The translations under genes were made by a program, and so were the position numbers. This document shows, in pieces, positions 25,737 to 34,609 of a DNA stretch of 64,000 bases. The first letter of the stretch is position 1. The number at the start of each line of letters is the position of its first letter. The notes beneath the pieces were generated by a model. It was not told the origin of the DNA and did no database searches. It saw only the letters and a list, made by a program, of their open reading frames with translations. Origin of the DNA: Planomicrobium sp. Y74 (GTDB lineage: Bacteria; Bacillota; Bacilli; Bacillales_A; Planococcaceae). The stretch spans positions 124,001 to 188,000 of the forward strand of contig NZ_RCWH01000004.1 in assembly GCF_003668635.1 (NCBI RefSeq). Reading direction: 5' to 3'.

Positions 25737-26816
25737 TTAAACATCTCGTGTAGCTGTTTTCCTTATTTCCTGGCGCCTTGCATAAACATTTTTCGCAATT
25801 GATTTCACCACTGCATAAGTTGGAATCGCGAGGATAATCCCCCATAGACCAGCAATGTTACCAGCAGCCAATATTAATGTAATGACTGTCAGCGGGTGGA
25901 CATCAAGGGCATTGCCCATGACATTCGGGGTAATCAGGTTTCCTTCAATCTGCTGGGCTACCAGCATGATGACCAATACCCAAATCGCTTTTACAGGGTC
26001 AGTAACCAAAGCGATGATCAATGCTGGAATTACTGCAATATAAGGGCCCAGGAATGGAATGACGTTTGTCACCATACCGATCAGGGCCAACAGCAATGCG
26101 TATTCCAGACCGATGATAAAATAACCGATTAAAAGCATGACGCCAACCAGGAAGCTGACGAATAACTGCCCCTGGATATACGATCTTAAGGTTCGGTCGA
26201 TATCCTGCAATGCTTTGATAATCCAGGATTTTCGCTCTCCTGAAAAGAAACCGGAAACAAAGGGCACAAATTTTTTGTGATCGATTAATAGGTAGATCAG
26301 GAAGAAAGGTACAAGAATGAGCGTAACCAGTCCCGAGATCAATCCTGTAATGAAAGACAGCAACATCGAACCGATATTTGATGCCCAATCCCCAATACTG
26401 CTGGTCATTCCATTGATTTGCTCTTGTATGCTATCCGGTAATCGGCTGCGCTGATCCAATAGATACTGCACATATCCTTCCACGTCTTCCACAATCTCCG
26501 GCGCATTATCTACTAGTGAATTGACCTGTTTTGTCACAATTGGACCGATCATTGCATAGAAAAGCCAGAATACTAAAACGATTATCAAGATGATGCTGAT
26601 AATCGATGCCCATTTAGGCAACCCGCGCTTTTCAAGAAAATAAAGAATGGGACGTGTCAGATAAAACAGCACCCCGCCAAGAAGCAGCGGCACAAAAATT
26701 GTCTTTGCGATGATGAATAGCGGATCGAATATCCCCTGTACTTCTATAAATAAACGAATAATGACTAAAGCCAGGATAATTCCGACTCCTGCTTGGAACC
26801 AAAGTTTATTTGTCAA
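25737..26816 (-). CDS. AI-2E family transporter (PerM/UPF0118)
   Basis: 359 aa with about eight membrane helices: two pairs at the N-terminus, a soluble region (about residues 110-150), then a C-terminal bundle with the family stretch PFLGPYIAVIPA near 255 and QQIEGNLITPNVMG near 297. Family members include AI-2 exporters and Na+/H+ antiporters, so the substrate is open. The start is a TTG with AAGGAGGG at 6 bases. A paralogue lies at 51008. Confidence 0.9.
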   Translation of the reverse strand: MTNKLWFQAGVGIILALVIIRLFIEVQGIFDPLFIIAKTIFVPLLLGGVLFYLTRPILYFLEKRGLPKWASIISIILIIVLVFWLFYAMIGPIVTKQVNSLVDNAPEIVEDVEGYVQYLLDQRSRLPDSIQEQINGMTSSIGDWASNIGSMLLSFITGLISGLVTLILVPFFLIYLLIDHKKFVPFVSGFFSGERKSWIIKALQDIDRTLRSYIQGQLFVSFLVGVMLLIGYFIIGLEYALLLALIGMVTNVIPFLGPYIAVIPALIIALVTDPVKAIWVLVIMLVAQQIEGNLITPNVMGNALDVHPLTVITLILAAGNIAGLWGIILAIPTYAVVKSIAKNVYARRQEIRKTATRDV

Positions 26817-26889
26817 AAGTTTCCCTCCTTTTATTTCTACGGTATACCCAGTTTACCATGAAATTATGTTATTATTATTCTTTGTGAAA

Positions 26890-26915
26890 GCGAACTTTAC
26901 TGTTTCTGTTGCGTC
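26890..26915 (+). promoter_or_regulatory. Possible ECF sigma promoter of uppP
   Basis: GCGAAC, 16-base spacer, CGTC. Only the AAC of the -35 and the CGTC -10 fit the SigM/SigX/SigW pattern. In B. subtilis the homologue bacA is a SigM target, which makes the weak match worth noting. Confidence 0.35.
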
Positions 26916-26966
26916 TAAACCATTGCCTATACATAATCTTAAACACGAAGAAGGAGTTATTTTTAA

Positions 26967-27797
26967 ATGGAACAATTATGGCTTACGATAAAATTTTTAC
27001 TGCTTGGCTTATTTCAAGGATTGACGGAACCGATTCCTATTTCCTCCAGCGGACATTTGCTGATCGCCCAATACTTTCTTGATGTTGAAATCGAAGGCAG
27101 TGTGTCTACATTTGCCTTGCTGGTCAACACTGCTTCGCTGATTGCTGTACTCATCATTTACCGTGAAGACATCCAGCGCCTAATCGTTAACGGCGTGAGG
27201 TTCTTCAAAGTAAAAGACGAAGAAACGACACGCGATTTTATGTTCATCGTTTACCTGGTAGTAGCAACCATTCCCGCAGCCATAATCGGCGTACTTTTCC
27301 AGGATGCCATCGATGATTACCTTTCCAGTATCGTAACCGTTGGCGTCACTTTGGTCATCACAGGATTTGCGCTTTGGCTGATCCGCGACATCCACGGTAA
27401 ACGCAAAGACGGCAATTTGACGATGAAAGACGCCATCATTATCGGGCTGGCTCAATCTGTGGCTCTAATCCCAGGCATCAGCCGCAGTGGTGCCACAATC
27501 GTTGCGGCAATGGCACGCGGCATCAACCAGGAGACGGCATTACGTTTTTCTTTCCTGCTATTCATCCCGATCAGCCTTGGCGGCGCCGTTCTCAGCATCT
27601 CCGATATCTTGAACGACGACAACCTTGCCACATTAGCCGTGCCTTATATCATGGCCTTCATCGGCTCACTGATTGCTTCGTACTTCTCCCTTAAATGGTT
27701 CATGAACATCATGGCCAAAGGGCAATTGAAATATTTCGCGATTTACTGTTTTATCGTGGGACCGCTTGTCGTTCTGGCATGGTTCCTGCTTAACTAA
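26967..27797 (+). CDS. uppP: Undecaprenyl-diphosphatase UppP (BacA)
   Basis: 276 aa, about eight membrane helices. The two catalytic motifs are present: [14 protein letters not shown] near residue 16 and PGISRSGAT near 168. It removes one phosphate from undecaprenyl diphosphate outside the membrane, recycling the lipid carrier for cell wall synthesis and giving bacitracin tolerance. The Glu-Pro after GLT (usually Glu-Phe) is a small variation. The start has AAGGAG upstream. The popT gene at 29440 does the next step of the same cycle. Confidence 0.95.
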   Translation: MEQLWLTIKFLLLGLFQGLTEPIPISSSGHLLIAQYFLDVEIEGSVSTFALLVNTASLIAVLIIYREDIQRLIVNGVRFFKVKDEETTRDFMFIVYLVVATIPAAIIGVLFQDAIDDYLSSIVTVGVTLVITGFALWLIRDIHGKRKDGNLTMKDAIIIGLAQSVALIPGISRSGATIVAAMARGINQETALRFSFLLFIPISLGGAVLSISDILNDDNLATLAVPYIMAFIGSLIASYFSLKWFMNIMAKGQLKYFAIYCFIVGPLVVLAWFLLN

Positions 27798-27816
27798 TAA
27801 AATAATCGAAACGTTT

Positions 27817-27848
27817 GCTGGCCCTTTGATGAGGGTCAGCTTTTTTAT
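27817..27848 (+). terminator. Terminator after uppP
   Basis: GCTGGCCCT / AGGGTCAGC stem with one mismatch, then six T. Confidence 0.85.
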
Positions 27849-27924
27849 GTATTCGGCACTCTTATCATACGCACCTGAAAAGGAATGGTTTCAAAACTCT
27901 TATCATTTTTAACGATTTTCAGTT

Positions 27925-28023
27925 TATGCCCAACATCGGACCGAATACGCCCAACTTTAGTCGAAATACGCCCAACTTCAGTTGATTTATGCCCGACTTT
28001 CACTCAAATACGCCCAACTCGCC
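27925..28023. repeat. Family C tandem repeat array, TACGCCCAACTT type
   Basis: Four full 21-base units (27925, 27946, 27967, 27988) and a partial fifth. Consensus TACGCCCAACTTNAGTNGAA plus one base. It lies between the convergent ends of uppP and the CAP gene. Being a multiple of three it creates spurious reading frames with IRPT-like repeats. Confidence 0.8.
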
Positions 28024-28033
28024 ATAAACACAT

Positions 28034-28068
28034 CAAAAAAGCCGATCCGCTTAGCGGACCGACTTTTT
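28034..28068 (-). terminator. Terminator after the CAP-domain gene
   Basis: On the minus strand AGTCGGTCCGC / GCGGATCGGCT with a T run. Confidence 0.85.
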
Positions 28069-28074
28069 GCCACC

Positions 28075-29202
28075 TTACTTATTAAAGAAATTAGCTGTAT
28101 AAAACGGTTGGTTTTCGCTGTTGAATGCTGCACCGACACCAAGATAGCCGAAATCAGGCTTGACTATATTTTCACGGTGGCCAAGGGAGTTCATCAGACC
28201 TTCGTGGGCAAAGATGCTGCTGTACTGGCCATATGCCAGATTCTCACCAGCGACGAAGAAGTTGATGCCGTCGTCCGACATCCGGTCGAATGGCGACTCT
28301 CCTTCTTTATTGGTATGGCTGAAGTATTCATTTTCCGCCATATCCTCACTATGCTTACGCGCTGTCAGCATTGCCTGTTCGTCCCATTTCAGCAGCGGCA
28401 ATTCCCGCTGGATCCGGGCCGAATTTGTCAGCTCGAACAGCAGATATTCATAGCCTTCGCGAAGTTCGTCATCTGGAGCGGCATAAATTTCGGGACGGTC
28501 TTCCTCTAAATCTTCGTGGATGACTTGGAGGGCCGTCACTGTGCTTTCCTCGTGGATATCATAGAAAACCGTTATATACAAATCACCGTCTTTAAATAAA
28601 TCGTATTCTTCACGGGTATCGAGAATATATTGGACATTCCCTTTTTGAAGGCTCTTCAACGGAACCCCCAATTGACTGCGGACTTCTTCTTTATTGGAGG
28701 CCATCGTAATGCCTTCAGTGGAAGAAATTAAATTCTGATTCGTGAACATGCCGTTGACATTGCCGTCTTTATCGTAAGCCAGCAGCACGTAATTCTGGTA
28801 ATTGGTATGATAGCTGTGCCAATCGGTTCCATACTCGTTCTTCATCAGGCGAAGCGGCAATCCCACTTTGACCTGGGCTTCTTCTTTGGACATGCCGATC
28901 GTGACGTTATGGATGGCGAACACAGAATCAGTTTCGGACAGTTCAGGTTTTTCGACAGCTTCCGGCATTTCAGCCGTATCTGACCTCACCAGTGATTGCA
29001 ATTGGCTCGCGAAGCGTGTGGTGAATTCCTTCGCCTCGCCGAGTGCTTCTGTTACATCCGGACCGTCAGCGAGATTTCCGATGGCATTTTCAACAGTATC
29101 CAGAAAACTCAAATCCACATACTCGCCGACCGGTTCTTCCCAAAGCGGCCGTGCGAAATAAACCAAAGCGACAATGACCAACAATAAGAATAATTTTCGC
29201 AC
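28075..29202 (-). CDS. CAP-domain extracellular protein (YlbC type)
   Basis: 375 aa. An N-terminal membrane anchor or signal (about residues 3-18) is followed by an acidic linker, a CAP-associated N-terminal domain (about 95-235) and a CAP/SCP domain (about 245-372) with HSEDMAENEYFSHTN and GLMNSLGHRENI motifs. CAP proteins bind small lipids or act at the cell surface; the bacterial function is poorly known. I prefer the GTG at 29202, 6 bases after AGAGGTGA; the TTG two codons upstream is too close to that site. Confidence 0.85.
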   Translation of the reverse strand: MRKLFLLLVIVALVYFARPLWEEPVGEYVDLSFLDTVENAIGNLADGPDVTEALGEAKEFTTRFASQLQSLVRSDTAEMPEAVEKPELSETDSVFAIHNVTIGMSKEEAQVKVGLPLRLMKNEYGTDWHSYHTNYQNYVLLAYDKDGNVNGMFTNQNLISSTEGITMASNKEEVRSQLGVPLKSLQKGNVQYILDTREEYDLFKDGDLYITVFYDIHEESTVTALQVIHEDLEEDRPEIYAAPDDELREGYEYLLFELTNSARIQRELPLLKWDEQAMLTARKHSEDMAENEYFSHTNKEGESPFDRMSDDGINFFVAGENLAYGQYSSIFAHEGLMNSLGHRENIVKPDFGYLGVGAAFNSENQPFYTANFFNK

Positions 29203-29395
29203 GCGCAATCACCTCTTCTGTTCAGTTTAATCTCTCCATGCCGTTCTATAAAGCAAAAAAAACTTCGGAGAAAGCCGAAATCCTTACGTAGAAATAAAAA
29301 GATAGATATGCCCTCTTTAATTTCCAAATAATTGAATTAAATCCGACAAAGTTTATTTTTACTTACAAAAGACACAAGTGTGCAGAAATCTTGCC

Positions 29396-29426
29396 AAAAA
29401 ACAGCCCTCTGAACTCAGAGGGCTGT
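29396..29426 (-). terminator. Terminator after popT
   Basis: ACAGCCCTCTGA with its perfect complement and a T run on the minus strand. Confidence 0.9.
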
Positions 29427-29439
29427 CCGTATTTATTGA

Positions 29440-30267
29440 TTAATCGGTAATGACGGTTTTCTTCGGCGAACTGAACAGCAAGGTGAATACCAAACCGACA
29501 GTGAAGGTGATCAGGCTTGTCACCAAGGTTATCGTGTCAGAAGCGAAACCTGGGAATACGACAAACAAAGAACCAAGAATCAGGCCGATAATTGCCGCAT
29601 ATGTTACATATGTGAAGTTCTCAAGCAAATAGCGGATTGCTTTACTACTGACGATAAATCCGACAATGACGCCGGCACCGATTGCCAGGGCAACTGGAAT
29701 ATTCAAAGTCGACAAAGCGTTGATTGCTGTCGTGTAGACGCCCAACAGCAAAAGAATGAACGAGCCGCTGATTCCCGGAAGCAACATCGCCATACTGGCA
29801 AGCCAGCCGGAGAAAAAGAGTGTGAAGAAGACCGGCACACTCAATTGCTCAATCGGTGCTACATCTTCGTTTGTTCCGATGAATGCTGTTGAAGCCAAGG
29901 CGATTCCGATCAGGATCAAAACAGCGAAATGGCGTTTCGTGAAATTCTGTTTCACTTCAGCCTGCTTCATAATATAGGGGATTACGCCTAGAATCAGTCC
30001 CATGAAAAAGAATTGAGTCGCTTCATAATGATGCTCGAGCAAAAATTCGATGACCCGGCTGAAAAGAAGCAGCGTCATTCCAACTCCAATTACGAGCGGA
30101 ACCAAAAATCCCAGATGTTTTTTCCATTCACGGCTGAAAAATCCGCTGATCGCTTCAAGCAAACGATCATAAATCCCTAAAATAAACGCGATAGTTCCTC
30201 CGCTGACGCCGGGGATCAAGTCACTGATGCCCATCAAAATGCCGCGGTATATATTTTTCCATTCCAT
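29440..30267 (-). CDS. popT: DUF368 undecaprenyl phosphate translocase PopT
   Basis: 275 aa, about nine membrane helices. Two pseudo-symmetric motifs with GVSGGTIAF near residue 22 and LPGISGSFILL near 163 identify DUF368. The family was recently shown to return undecaprenyl phosphate to the inner leaflet. With uppP, 2.5 kb away, the window carries two successive steps of lipid carrier recycling. The start ATG has GAGGAG at 8 bases. Confidence 0.88.
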   Translation of the reverse strand: MEWKNIYRGILMGISDLIPGVSGGTIAFILGIYDRLLEAISGFFSREWKKHLGFLVPLVIGVGMTLLLFSRVIEFLLEHHYEATQFFFMGLILGVIPYIMKQAEVKQNFTKRHFAVLILIGIALASTAFIGTNEDVAPIEQLSVPVFFTLFFSGWLASMAMLLPGISGSFILLLLGVYTTAINALSTLNIPVALAIGAGVIVGFIVSSKAIRYLLENFTYVTYAAIIGLILGSLFVVFPGFASDTITLVTSLITFTVGLVFTLLFSSPKKTVITD

Positions 30268-30357
30268 TTAGCCAATCTCCTCTTTTTAAAAAATCACTTT
30301 TATAAGTATATCATGCCCGCTGTGATTATCCTGCAGAAATCTGCTGATTCCAAAGCG

Positions 30358-31428
30358 CTATTCTCCAATGATGCGGCGGGCGTCCTCCATGATTTCGCCA
30401 ATCGTCTCAGCTGCTGATGCCTTGCCGTTTATGAGCCTGAGTGACTGACCTGCCCACAAGGACATGAATTCACTGTTCCCCTGTTTAGCGGCAGCTGTAC
30501 GAATATCTCTCGTAACTGTATTATGAGACGGAAAAGGCAGCGGTCTGGTTCCCGTTTCTTCAAATTTTGACAGAAAGCGATTTTTTATGGCGCGTGCCGG
30601 ACGCCCCGAAAAACTTTTGGTTATGACGGTATGTTCTTCATTCGCATCAATGACTTTTTGCTGATAGGCAGGATGGGTACCGGCCTCTTTAGCCAACAGG
30701 AAGCGTGTACCGATTTGTACGGCATCGGCACCAAGTGCAAGGGCTGCGATGAGACCGCGCCCATCAGCGATGCCGCCCGCTGCGATGACAGGAATTTTGA
30801 CTGCATCCACAATTTGCGGAACCAGTGACAGTGTGCCGATTTGTGCACCATCCGAATGAGTTTTGAGGGAAAACGTCCCCCTATGCCCACCCGCTTCGCT
30901 TCCTTGAGCAACTACCGCGTCAACGCCTGAGCTTTCGGCCAGTTTCGCTTCCTCTACGGTTGTCGCCATAGCGATTATTTGGATGCCTGCTGCCTTGGCC
31001 GCCTCCACCTGCTCCGGTTCCAATAAACCAAAAGCCGTGCTGACGACCGGGACTCCCATTTCCATACAGATGTCGAATTGCTGCCGGCTCCACTCTGCTG
31101 AGCTTGTAATTGGAGGTTCTTCAATCATTAATTCTTTTCGGAATGGGGCCAATGCGCGCTGCACTTCCACAAGTCGGGAGAAATCGTCTTTGTCTTTAGA
31201 TGTGAAGATATTGACTGCAAACGGCTTCCCCGTAGCTTCTTTTATTTCAACAATCGCCTTGCGCAGTGCTTCAGGTTCCATATAGGCCGCCCCCAATGTT
31301 CCCAAACCGCCCGCTTCACTCACAGCTGCAGCCAGTTTGGCAGTTGCCGGCCCTCCGGCCATGCCTGCCTGGATAATTGGCACGTTGATACCGAATAAAT
31401 GACAAATTCCCGTTTGCAATGACAGCAA
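30358..31428 (-). CDS. Nitronate monooxygenase (2-nitropropane dioxygenase family)
   Basis: 356 aa FMN-dependent TIM barrel. It starts near GINVPIIQAGMAGGPAT, and carries VDAVVAQGSEAGGHRG (residues about 165-180) and the phosphate-binding VIAAGGIADGRG and LGADAVQIGTRFL (about 210-240). It oxidises toxic nitronates such as propionate 3-nitronate; FabK enoyl reductases share the fold, but length and motifs favour the monooxygenase. I use the TTG at 31428 (AAAGGGGGA, 6 bases); the open frame extends 50 codons into a neighbouring divergent gene and is rejected. Confidence 0.88.
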   Translation of the reverse strand: MLSLQTGICHLFGINVPIIQAGMAGGPATAKLAAAVSEAGGLGTLGAAYMEPEALRKAIVEIKEATGKPFAVNIFTSKDKDDFSRLVEVQRALAPFRKELMIEEPPITSSAEWSRQQFDICMEMGVPVVSTAFGLLEPEQVEAAKAAGIQIIAMATTVEEAKLAESSGVDAVVAQGSEAGGHRGTFSLKTHSDGAQIGTLSLVPQIVDAVKIPVIAAGGIADGRGLIAALALGADAVQIGTRFLLAKEAGTHPAYQQKVIDANEEHTVITKSFSGRPARAIKNRFLSKFEETGTRPLPFPSHNTVTRDIRTAAAKQGNSEFMSLWAGQSLRLINGKASAAETIGEIMEDARRIIGE

Positions 31429-31559
31429 ACCGATTCCCCCTTTATTAAACGTATTTATTAAAATAAGTATCACCCAGACGGCGGCATACATCAACAGGGA
31501 ACCTTTCTGTCCGCTCTGCGTTCCATATAATAAGCAAACACTAGAAAGCGGGGTTTCAC

Positions 31560-31814
31560 ATGAAGGGGTTCCTTTCATTTTTGGGCATCACTTTAATCAC
31601 CGTTGCATTTGGATCGATCCTGCTTTTGTTCTACGGCAATCCGTTGGAAGAGTTAAAGAGCCAGGAACGCCAGCAAGCCTACCAGGAAATGCGGACAAAT
31701 CATTTCGCTGCCGCAGACCGTCATGCAATCTCACAATTATCAGCAAAAAACGCTGACGACATATTTTTCATGGAAAATGGTCAAAGCTGCTCCAAAGTTT
31801 CTTTTGACCAATAA
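31560..31814 (+). CDS. Small single-pass membrane protein, 84 aa
   Basis: One hydrophobic helix at residues about 4-25, then a charged, Gln-rich outer or inner tail ending SFDQ. No domain recognised. The GCGGGG ribosome-binding site 6 bases before the ATG and a strong terminator directly after the stop support a real gene. Divergent from the nitronate monooxygenase gene. Confidence 0.65.
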   Translation: MKGFLSFLGITLITVAFGSILLLFYGNPLEELKSQERQQAYQEMRTNHFAAADRHAISQLSAKNADDIFFMENGQSCSKVSFDQ

Positions 31815-31850
31815 AAAGGTATGCGCCTGAATCAGCGCATACCTTTTTAA
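31812..31850 (+). terminator. Terminator after the 84-aa gene
   Basis: AAAAAGGTATGCGC pairs with GCGCATACCTTTTT around an 8-base loop. Confidence 0.92.
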
Positions 31851-31995
31851 TTTGAAGTTCTTTGTTCATTCCGACGAGATTTTAAATATTTTATGCTATT
31901 TCGCAGCTGGCACATCTTAAATCAGAAGATTTTCAGAGTAAAAAGATGTGGCACATGCTTTTTGTAGACAAAAGAGCCACTGTGCGGAAATTTGT

Positions 31996-32097
31996 GATCG
32001 GCTAAGACCGTTTTATGATCGGCTACCAACCATTTGTGATCGGCTACGGACACTTTACGATCGGCTACCACTCATTTGTGATCGGCAAAGGCAATTT
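31996..32097. repeat. Family C tandem repeat array, GATCGGC type (first locus)
   Basis: Four 21-base units at 31996, 32017, 32038, 32059 and a partial fifth. Each begins GATCGGCTA and ends TTTGT, TTTAT or TTTAC. The same unit type forms the array at 45528. It lies between the convergent ends of the 84-aa gene and the NERD gene, 5 bases from the NERD stop. Confidence 0.8.
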
Positions 32098-32101
32098 CCC
32101 T

Positions 32102-33061
32102 TCAATTTGGCATTCTAACCCGGTACTGCCGCACTTTTTGTTCACCACTTATCTCCAGGTCATATTTCAACAGAATTCTGGAGGCTGCATGACGGGATTC
32201 CAACAATGAAAATTTCCGTAATTCGCTATTGGAAATCGTATGGCTTACCAATGTAAAATATTCCTTTATTGTATTATTCATTGCATGCGCGTCGGCATTG
32301 CCGCATTTATTGCAATACCAATAAATCCTTTTTATTGTGCCGCTCCCAAAACTTCCGCATTTCCCACAGCGAACACCCTTGATCAAAACCGACGGATCAA
32401 TACGATAATATTCGCACAGAGGGATCCTCTTGTATGGCGTCTGGTGGATTTCGATTAATTTTTTCAGCTTTTTTAAATTGACTGATTGTTGCTGAGAGGT
32501 CGTACCGAGCATGCTGTAGAGATAATCATGGAGTTGGTATGTTTTGCAGACGGGGACGTTCTGCGGTTTGGAGATGAATTCACATTCTTTAGATGTAAAA
32601 ACGATAAGACCTTTTACGACAAGGTCCAATTTTTTTGATTTCAACCAATCATCAAAAAAACGCATATTCCTATTCAGTTGGATTGCCGGATCTTCCATTG
32701 TCGTCTTTTTCCCGTCATTATCGTATCGGTAGAATTCGCCGGTGGAGACGTCAAAATGGATCTTTCCATGAATATTTTTCGATTCAATTATGATTGCTTG
32801 TGAATGCGTCAATAACAGGCTGTCCATCTGAATTTTCATATTGTCCCGGCTTAAACTAACATCCGGAAGGATCAGATGGGTTTCCTTCCAATTAAATTCA
32901 GCCAATTTTTTAAGCAGTTTTTCCTCCCCTCGCTTACCAGCACTCGTCCGATGCAATTCCACTTCCAAAAATTTCTGATAAGAATGCTGTGCGGGCAATC
33001 TCCCGAGCAAAGCCTCAAGCGCTTTAACTTCCGTCAATAAAACCGAGTCACCTCTTTCCAT
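32102..33061 (-). CDS. NERD domain protein with C-terminal zinc ribbon
   Basis: 319 aa. Residues about 40-160 form a NERD (nuclease-related) domain: GKRGEE, then DSLLLTHSQAIIIESKNIHGKI, where the Asp and the ESK motif match the PD-(D/E)XK-like core. Residues about 225-260 form a zinc ribbon (CGKCGS...CNKCGN). NERD proteins are thought to act in DNA processing. The start ATG has GGGGG at 6 bases. No terminator follows; the gene runs into a 21-bp repeat array. Confidence 0.85.
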   Translation of the reverse strand: MERGDSVLLTEVKALEALLGRLPAQHSYQKFLEVELHRTSAGKRGEEKLLKKLAEFNWKETHLILPDVSLSRDNMKIQMDSLLLTHSQAIIIESKNIHGKIHFDVSTGEFYRYDNDGKKTTMEDPAIQLNRNMRFFDDWLKSKKLDLVVKGLIVFTSKECEFISKPQNVPVCKTYQLHDYLYSMLGTTSQQQSVNLKKLKKLIEIHQTPYKRIPLCEYYRIDPSVLIKGVRCGKCGSFGSGTIKRIYWYCNKCGNADAHAMNNTIKEYFTLVSHTISNSELRKFSLLESRHAASRILLKYDLEISGEQKVRQYRVRMPN

Positions 33062-33148
33062 TCCACACCCCCTTCATTTGGATACAGGAAAATTATAGCA
33101 TTCCATCTGCAAAATTTTTTAACTTTCAGAAAATAAAACTCTATAAAA

Positions 33149-33182
33149 AAACCCCCGCTCAAAGTTGAACTGAGCCGAGGCC
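33149..33182 (-). terminator. Terminator after catE
   Basis: On the minus strand CCTCGGCTCA pairs, with G-T pairs, with TGAGCGGGGG, then seven T. Confidence 0.75.
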
Positions 33183-33195
33183 ACACTCTATTTCA

Positions 33196-34047
33196 TTAAA
33201 CTGCCATCCTGATTTTATTGCCGGATGGATCGCGCGTTTCCCAGTAATCCGCTGTTTCTGTCACTTCTGCGCCAATTGCGCGAAGGCGTTCAGCGGTTTG
33301 GCTGCGCTTGGCTTCGTCAGCAAAAACCAGTGTGTAGAAATCCAAACCGGCCGCTTGTTCCGGAAGAGCCGGAATGCCGGTGCCGTTCCAGACATTGAGC
33401 CCGATATGGTGATGATATTTTTGGTCGGACAGGAATAATGCCTGGCCGCCCATCGAAGTCATAATTTCAAATCCAAGGCCTGCCGTATAGAACTCTTGCG
33501 CTTCATCAAGGTTTGAGACATGCAGGTGAACGTGGCCCATTACAGTACCCGACGGCATGCCGCTCCAGCTTTCCTTGGACAAGGCAGCTTCCTGCATTAC
33601 TCCCTCGGCATCGATTGGATCAACTGCCATCGCCACTTCGCCGTTATTCCAGTTCCATTCTTCCGGATCACGGTCTCGGTAGATTTCAATGCCGTTTCCT
33701 TCCGGGTCCGACAGATAGAGCGCTTCGCTCACCAGATGGTCGGATGAACCCATGCGAATCCCTTGCTGGTGGAGATGCAAAAGGATTTTCCCCAGTTCTT
33801 TACGGCTCGGCAATAAAATCGCGAAATGATATAAACCGGCGTATCGATTCTGTTTCGGCTGCAATCCTTCACTTGCTGTCAATCTGATCAAACTTTTCCC
33901 GTCTGTGCCAAGGCGAACTTCATTGGCATTTTCAGAAACCACTTGGAATCCGATGATGTCCTGGTAAAACTTCTTCATCCCTTCGAGATTGAGTACTTTT
34001 AATCCGACTTCATCTGTATAAGTTACAGGTTTTTGGTGAAAATTCAT
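33196..34047 (-). CDS. catE: Catechol 2,3-dioxygenase, CatE family (VOC)
   Basis: 283 aa, two VOC modules. The stretches GLYHFAILLP, SEALYLSDPEGNGIEIY, GHVHLHVSNL and YHHHIGLNVW match B. subtilis CatE closely from memory. CatE cleaves catechol extradiol with Fe2+ and detoxifies catechols and quinones. The gene is divergent from a CatR-type HxlR repressor, and two inverted repeats lie between them, the arrangement expected for quinone- or diamide-responsive control. The start has GAGGAC upstream. Confidence 0.85.
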   Translation of the reverse strand: MNFHQKPVTYTDEVGLKVLNLEGMKKFYQDIIGFQVVSENANEVRLGTDGKSLIRLTASEGLQPKQNRYAGLYHFAILLPSRKELGKILLHLHQQGIRMGSSDHLVSEALYLSDPEGNGIEIYRDRDPEEWNWNNGEVAMAVDPIDAEGVMQEAALSKESWSGMPSGTVMGHVHLHVSNLDEAQEFYTAGLGFEIMTSMGGQALFLSDQKYHHHIGLNVWNGTGIPALPEQAAGLDFYTLVFADEAKRSQTAERLRAIGAEVTETADYWETRDPSGNKIRMAV

Positions 34048-34076
34048 ATTACAGTCCTCATTTCATTTATTAGTTA

Positions 34077-34130
34077 GTTACTTTATGTAACCAATTTTAA
34101 TTTAGTTACTATAAAGTGTCAAGTAACTAA
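34077..34130. promoter_or_regulatory. Operator region between catE and the HxlR gene
   Basis: Two perfect inverted repeats: GTTAC-TTTAT-GTAAC (34077-34091) and TTAGTTACT-N11-AGTAACTAA (34102-34130). Both share the GTTAC/GTAAC half site. Likely sites of the HxlR-type repressor. Confidence 0.65.
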
Positions 34131-34186
34131 ATTCTTTTATATTAGAGGAGAGCTATGCTATTATATGAAGAAAGGAGTGAGCAATC

Positions 34187-34513
34187 ATGGACACATCCGT
34201 TATCTGTCCCCGTTTCGAATCTGCCATTTCCATCCTCAGCCAACGCTGGACAGGTTTGATCATTTATCAGCTTTTATCAGGTCCTCAGCGTTTCAGCCAA
34301 TTGACCGAAGTAATCGGCATCAGCGGACGTTTGCTTTCCGAACGTCTGAAAAACCTCGAAGTCCAAGGGCTCGTTTCACGCACCGTTTATCCTGAAACTC
34401 CGGTCCGTATTGAATATGAACTGACTGAAAAAGGAAAATCGCTGAAACCGGTTATGGATGAAATCCAAAGCTGGTCCCAGGAATGGATTGAGGCACCTAT
34501 AGAAACAAAATAA
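34187..34513 (+). CDS. HxlR family redox-sensing repressor (CatR/YodB type)
   Basis: 108 aa winged helix protein of the DUF24/HxlR family, with RWTGLIIYQLLSGPQRFSQL and ISGRLLSERLKNLEVQGLV in the DNA-binding domain. Cys7 is in the place of the single redox-active Cys of CatR and YodB, which control catDE in B. subtilis through thiol reactions with quinones. It is divergent from catE. The start ATG has AAAGGAGTGA at 6 bases. Followed by its own terminator. Confidence 0.88.
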   Translation: MDTSVICPRFESAISILSQRWTGLIIYQLLSGPQRFSQLTEVIGISGRLLSERLKNLEVQGLVSRTVYPETPVRIEYELTEKGKSLKPVMDEIQSWSQEWIEAPIETK

Positions 34514-34548
34514 AGCGGCACATCTGAACTTCAGATGGCCGCTTTTCT
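34512..34548 (+). terminator. Terminator after the HxlR gene
   Basis: AAAGCGGC(A)CATCTGA pairs with TCAGATGGCCGCTTT; short T run. Confidence 0.85.
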
Positions 34549-34609
34549 TACGGTTAATAAACTATAACTCTTTTAATTCAGAAGGTTCTTAAAAACGGGT
34601 GTTGCGCTG

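Noticed and set aside
27925..28023. CRISPR array
   Set aside because: Units are 21 bases with no unique 25-40 base spacers, and there are no cas genes; the same holds for the arrays at 20847, 31996 and 45528.
27885..28509. Frames with IRPT-like repeats and a continuation opposite the CAP gene
   Set aside because: Translation of the TACGCCCAACTT array and shadow of a well-supported gene.
31429..31578. 50-residue extension of the nitronate monooxygenase
   Set aside because: Runs into the divergent 84-aa gene and looks like chance hydrophobic sequence; family members begin near LQTGICHLFGI.
32015..32209. Frame with MIGYQPFVIGYG repeats
   Set aside because: By-product of the 21-bp array; it overlaps the NERD gene on the other strand.
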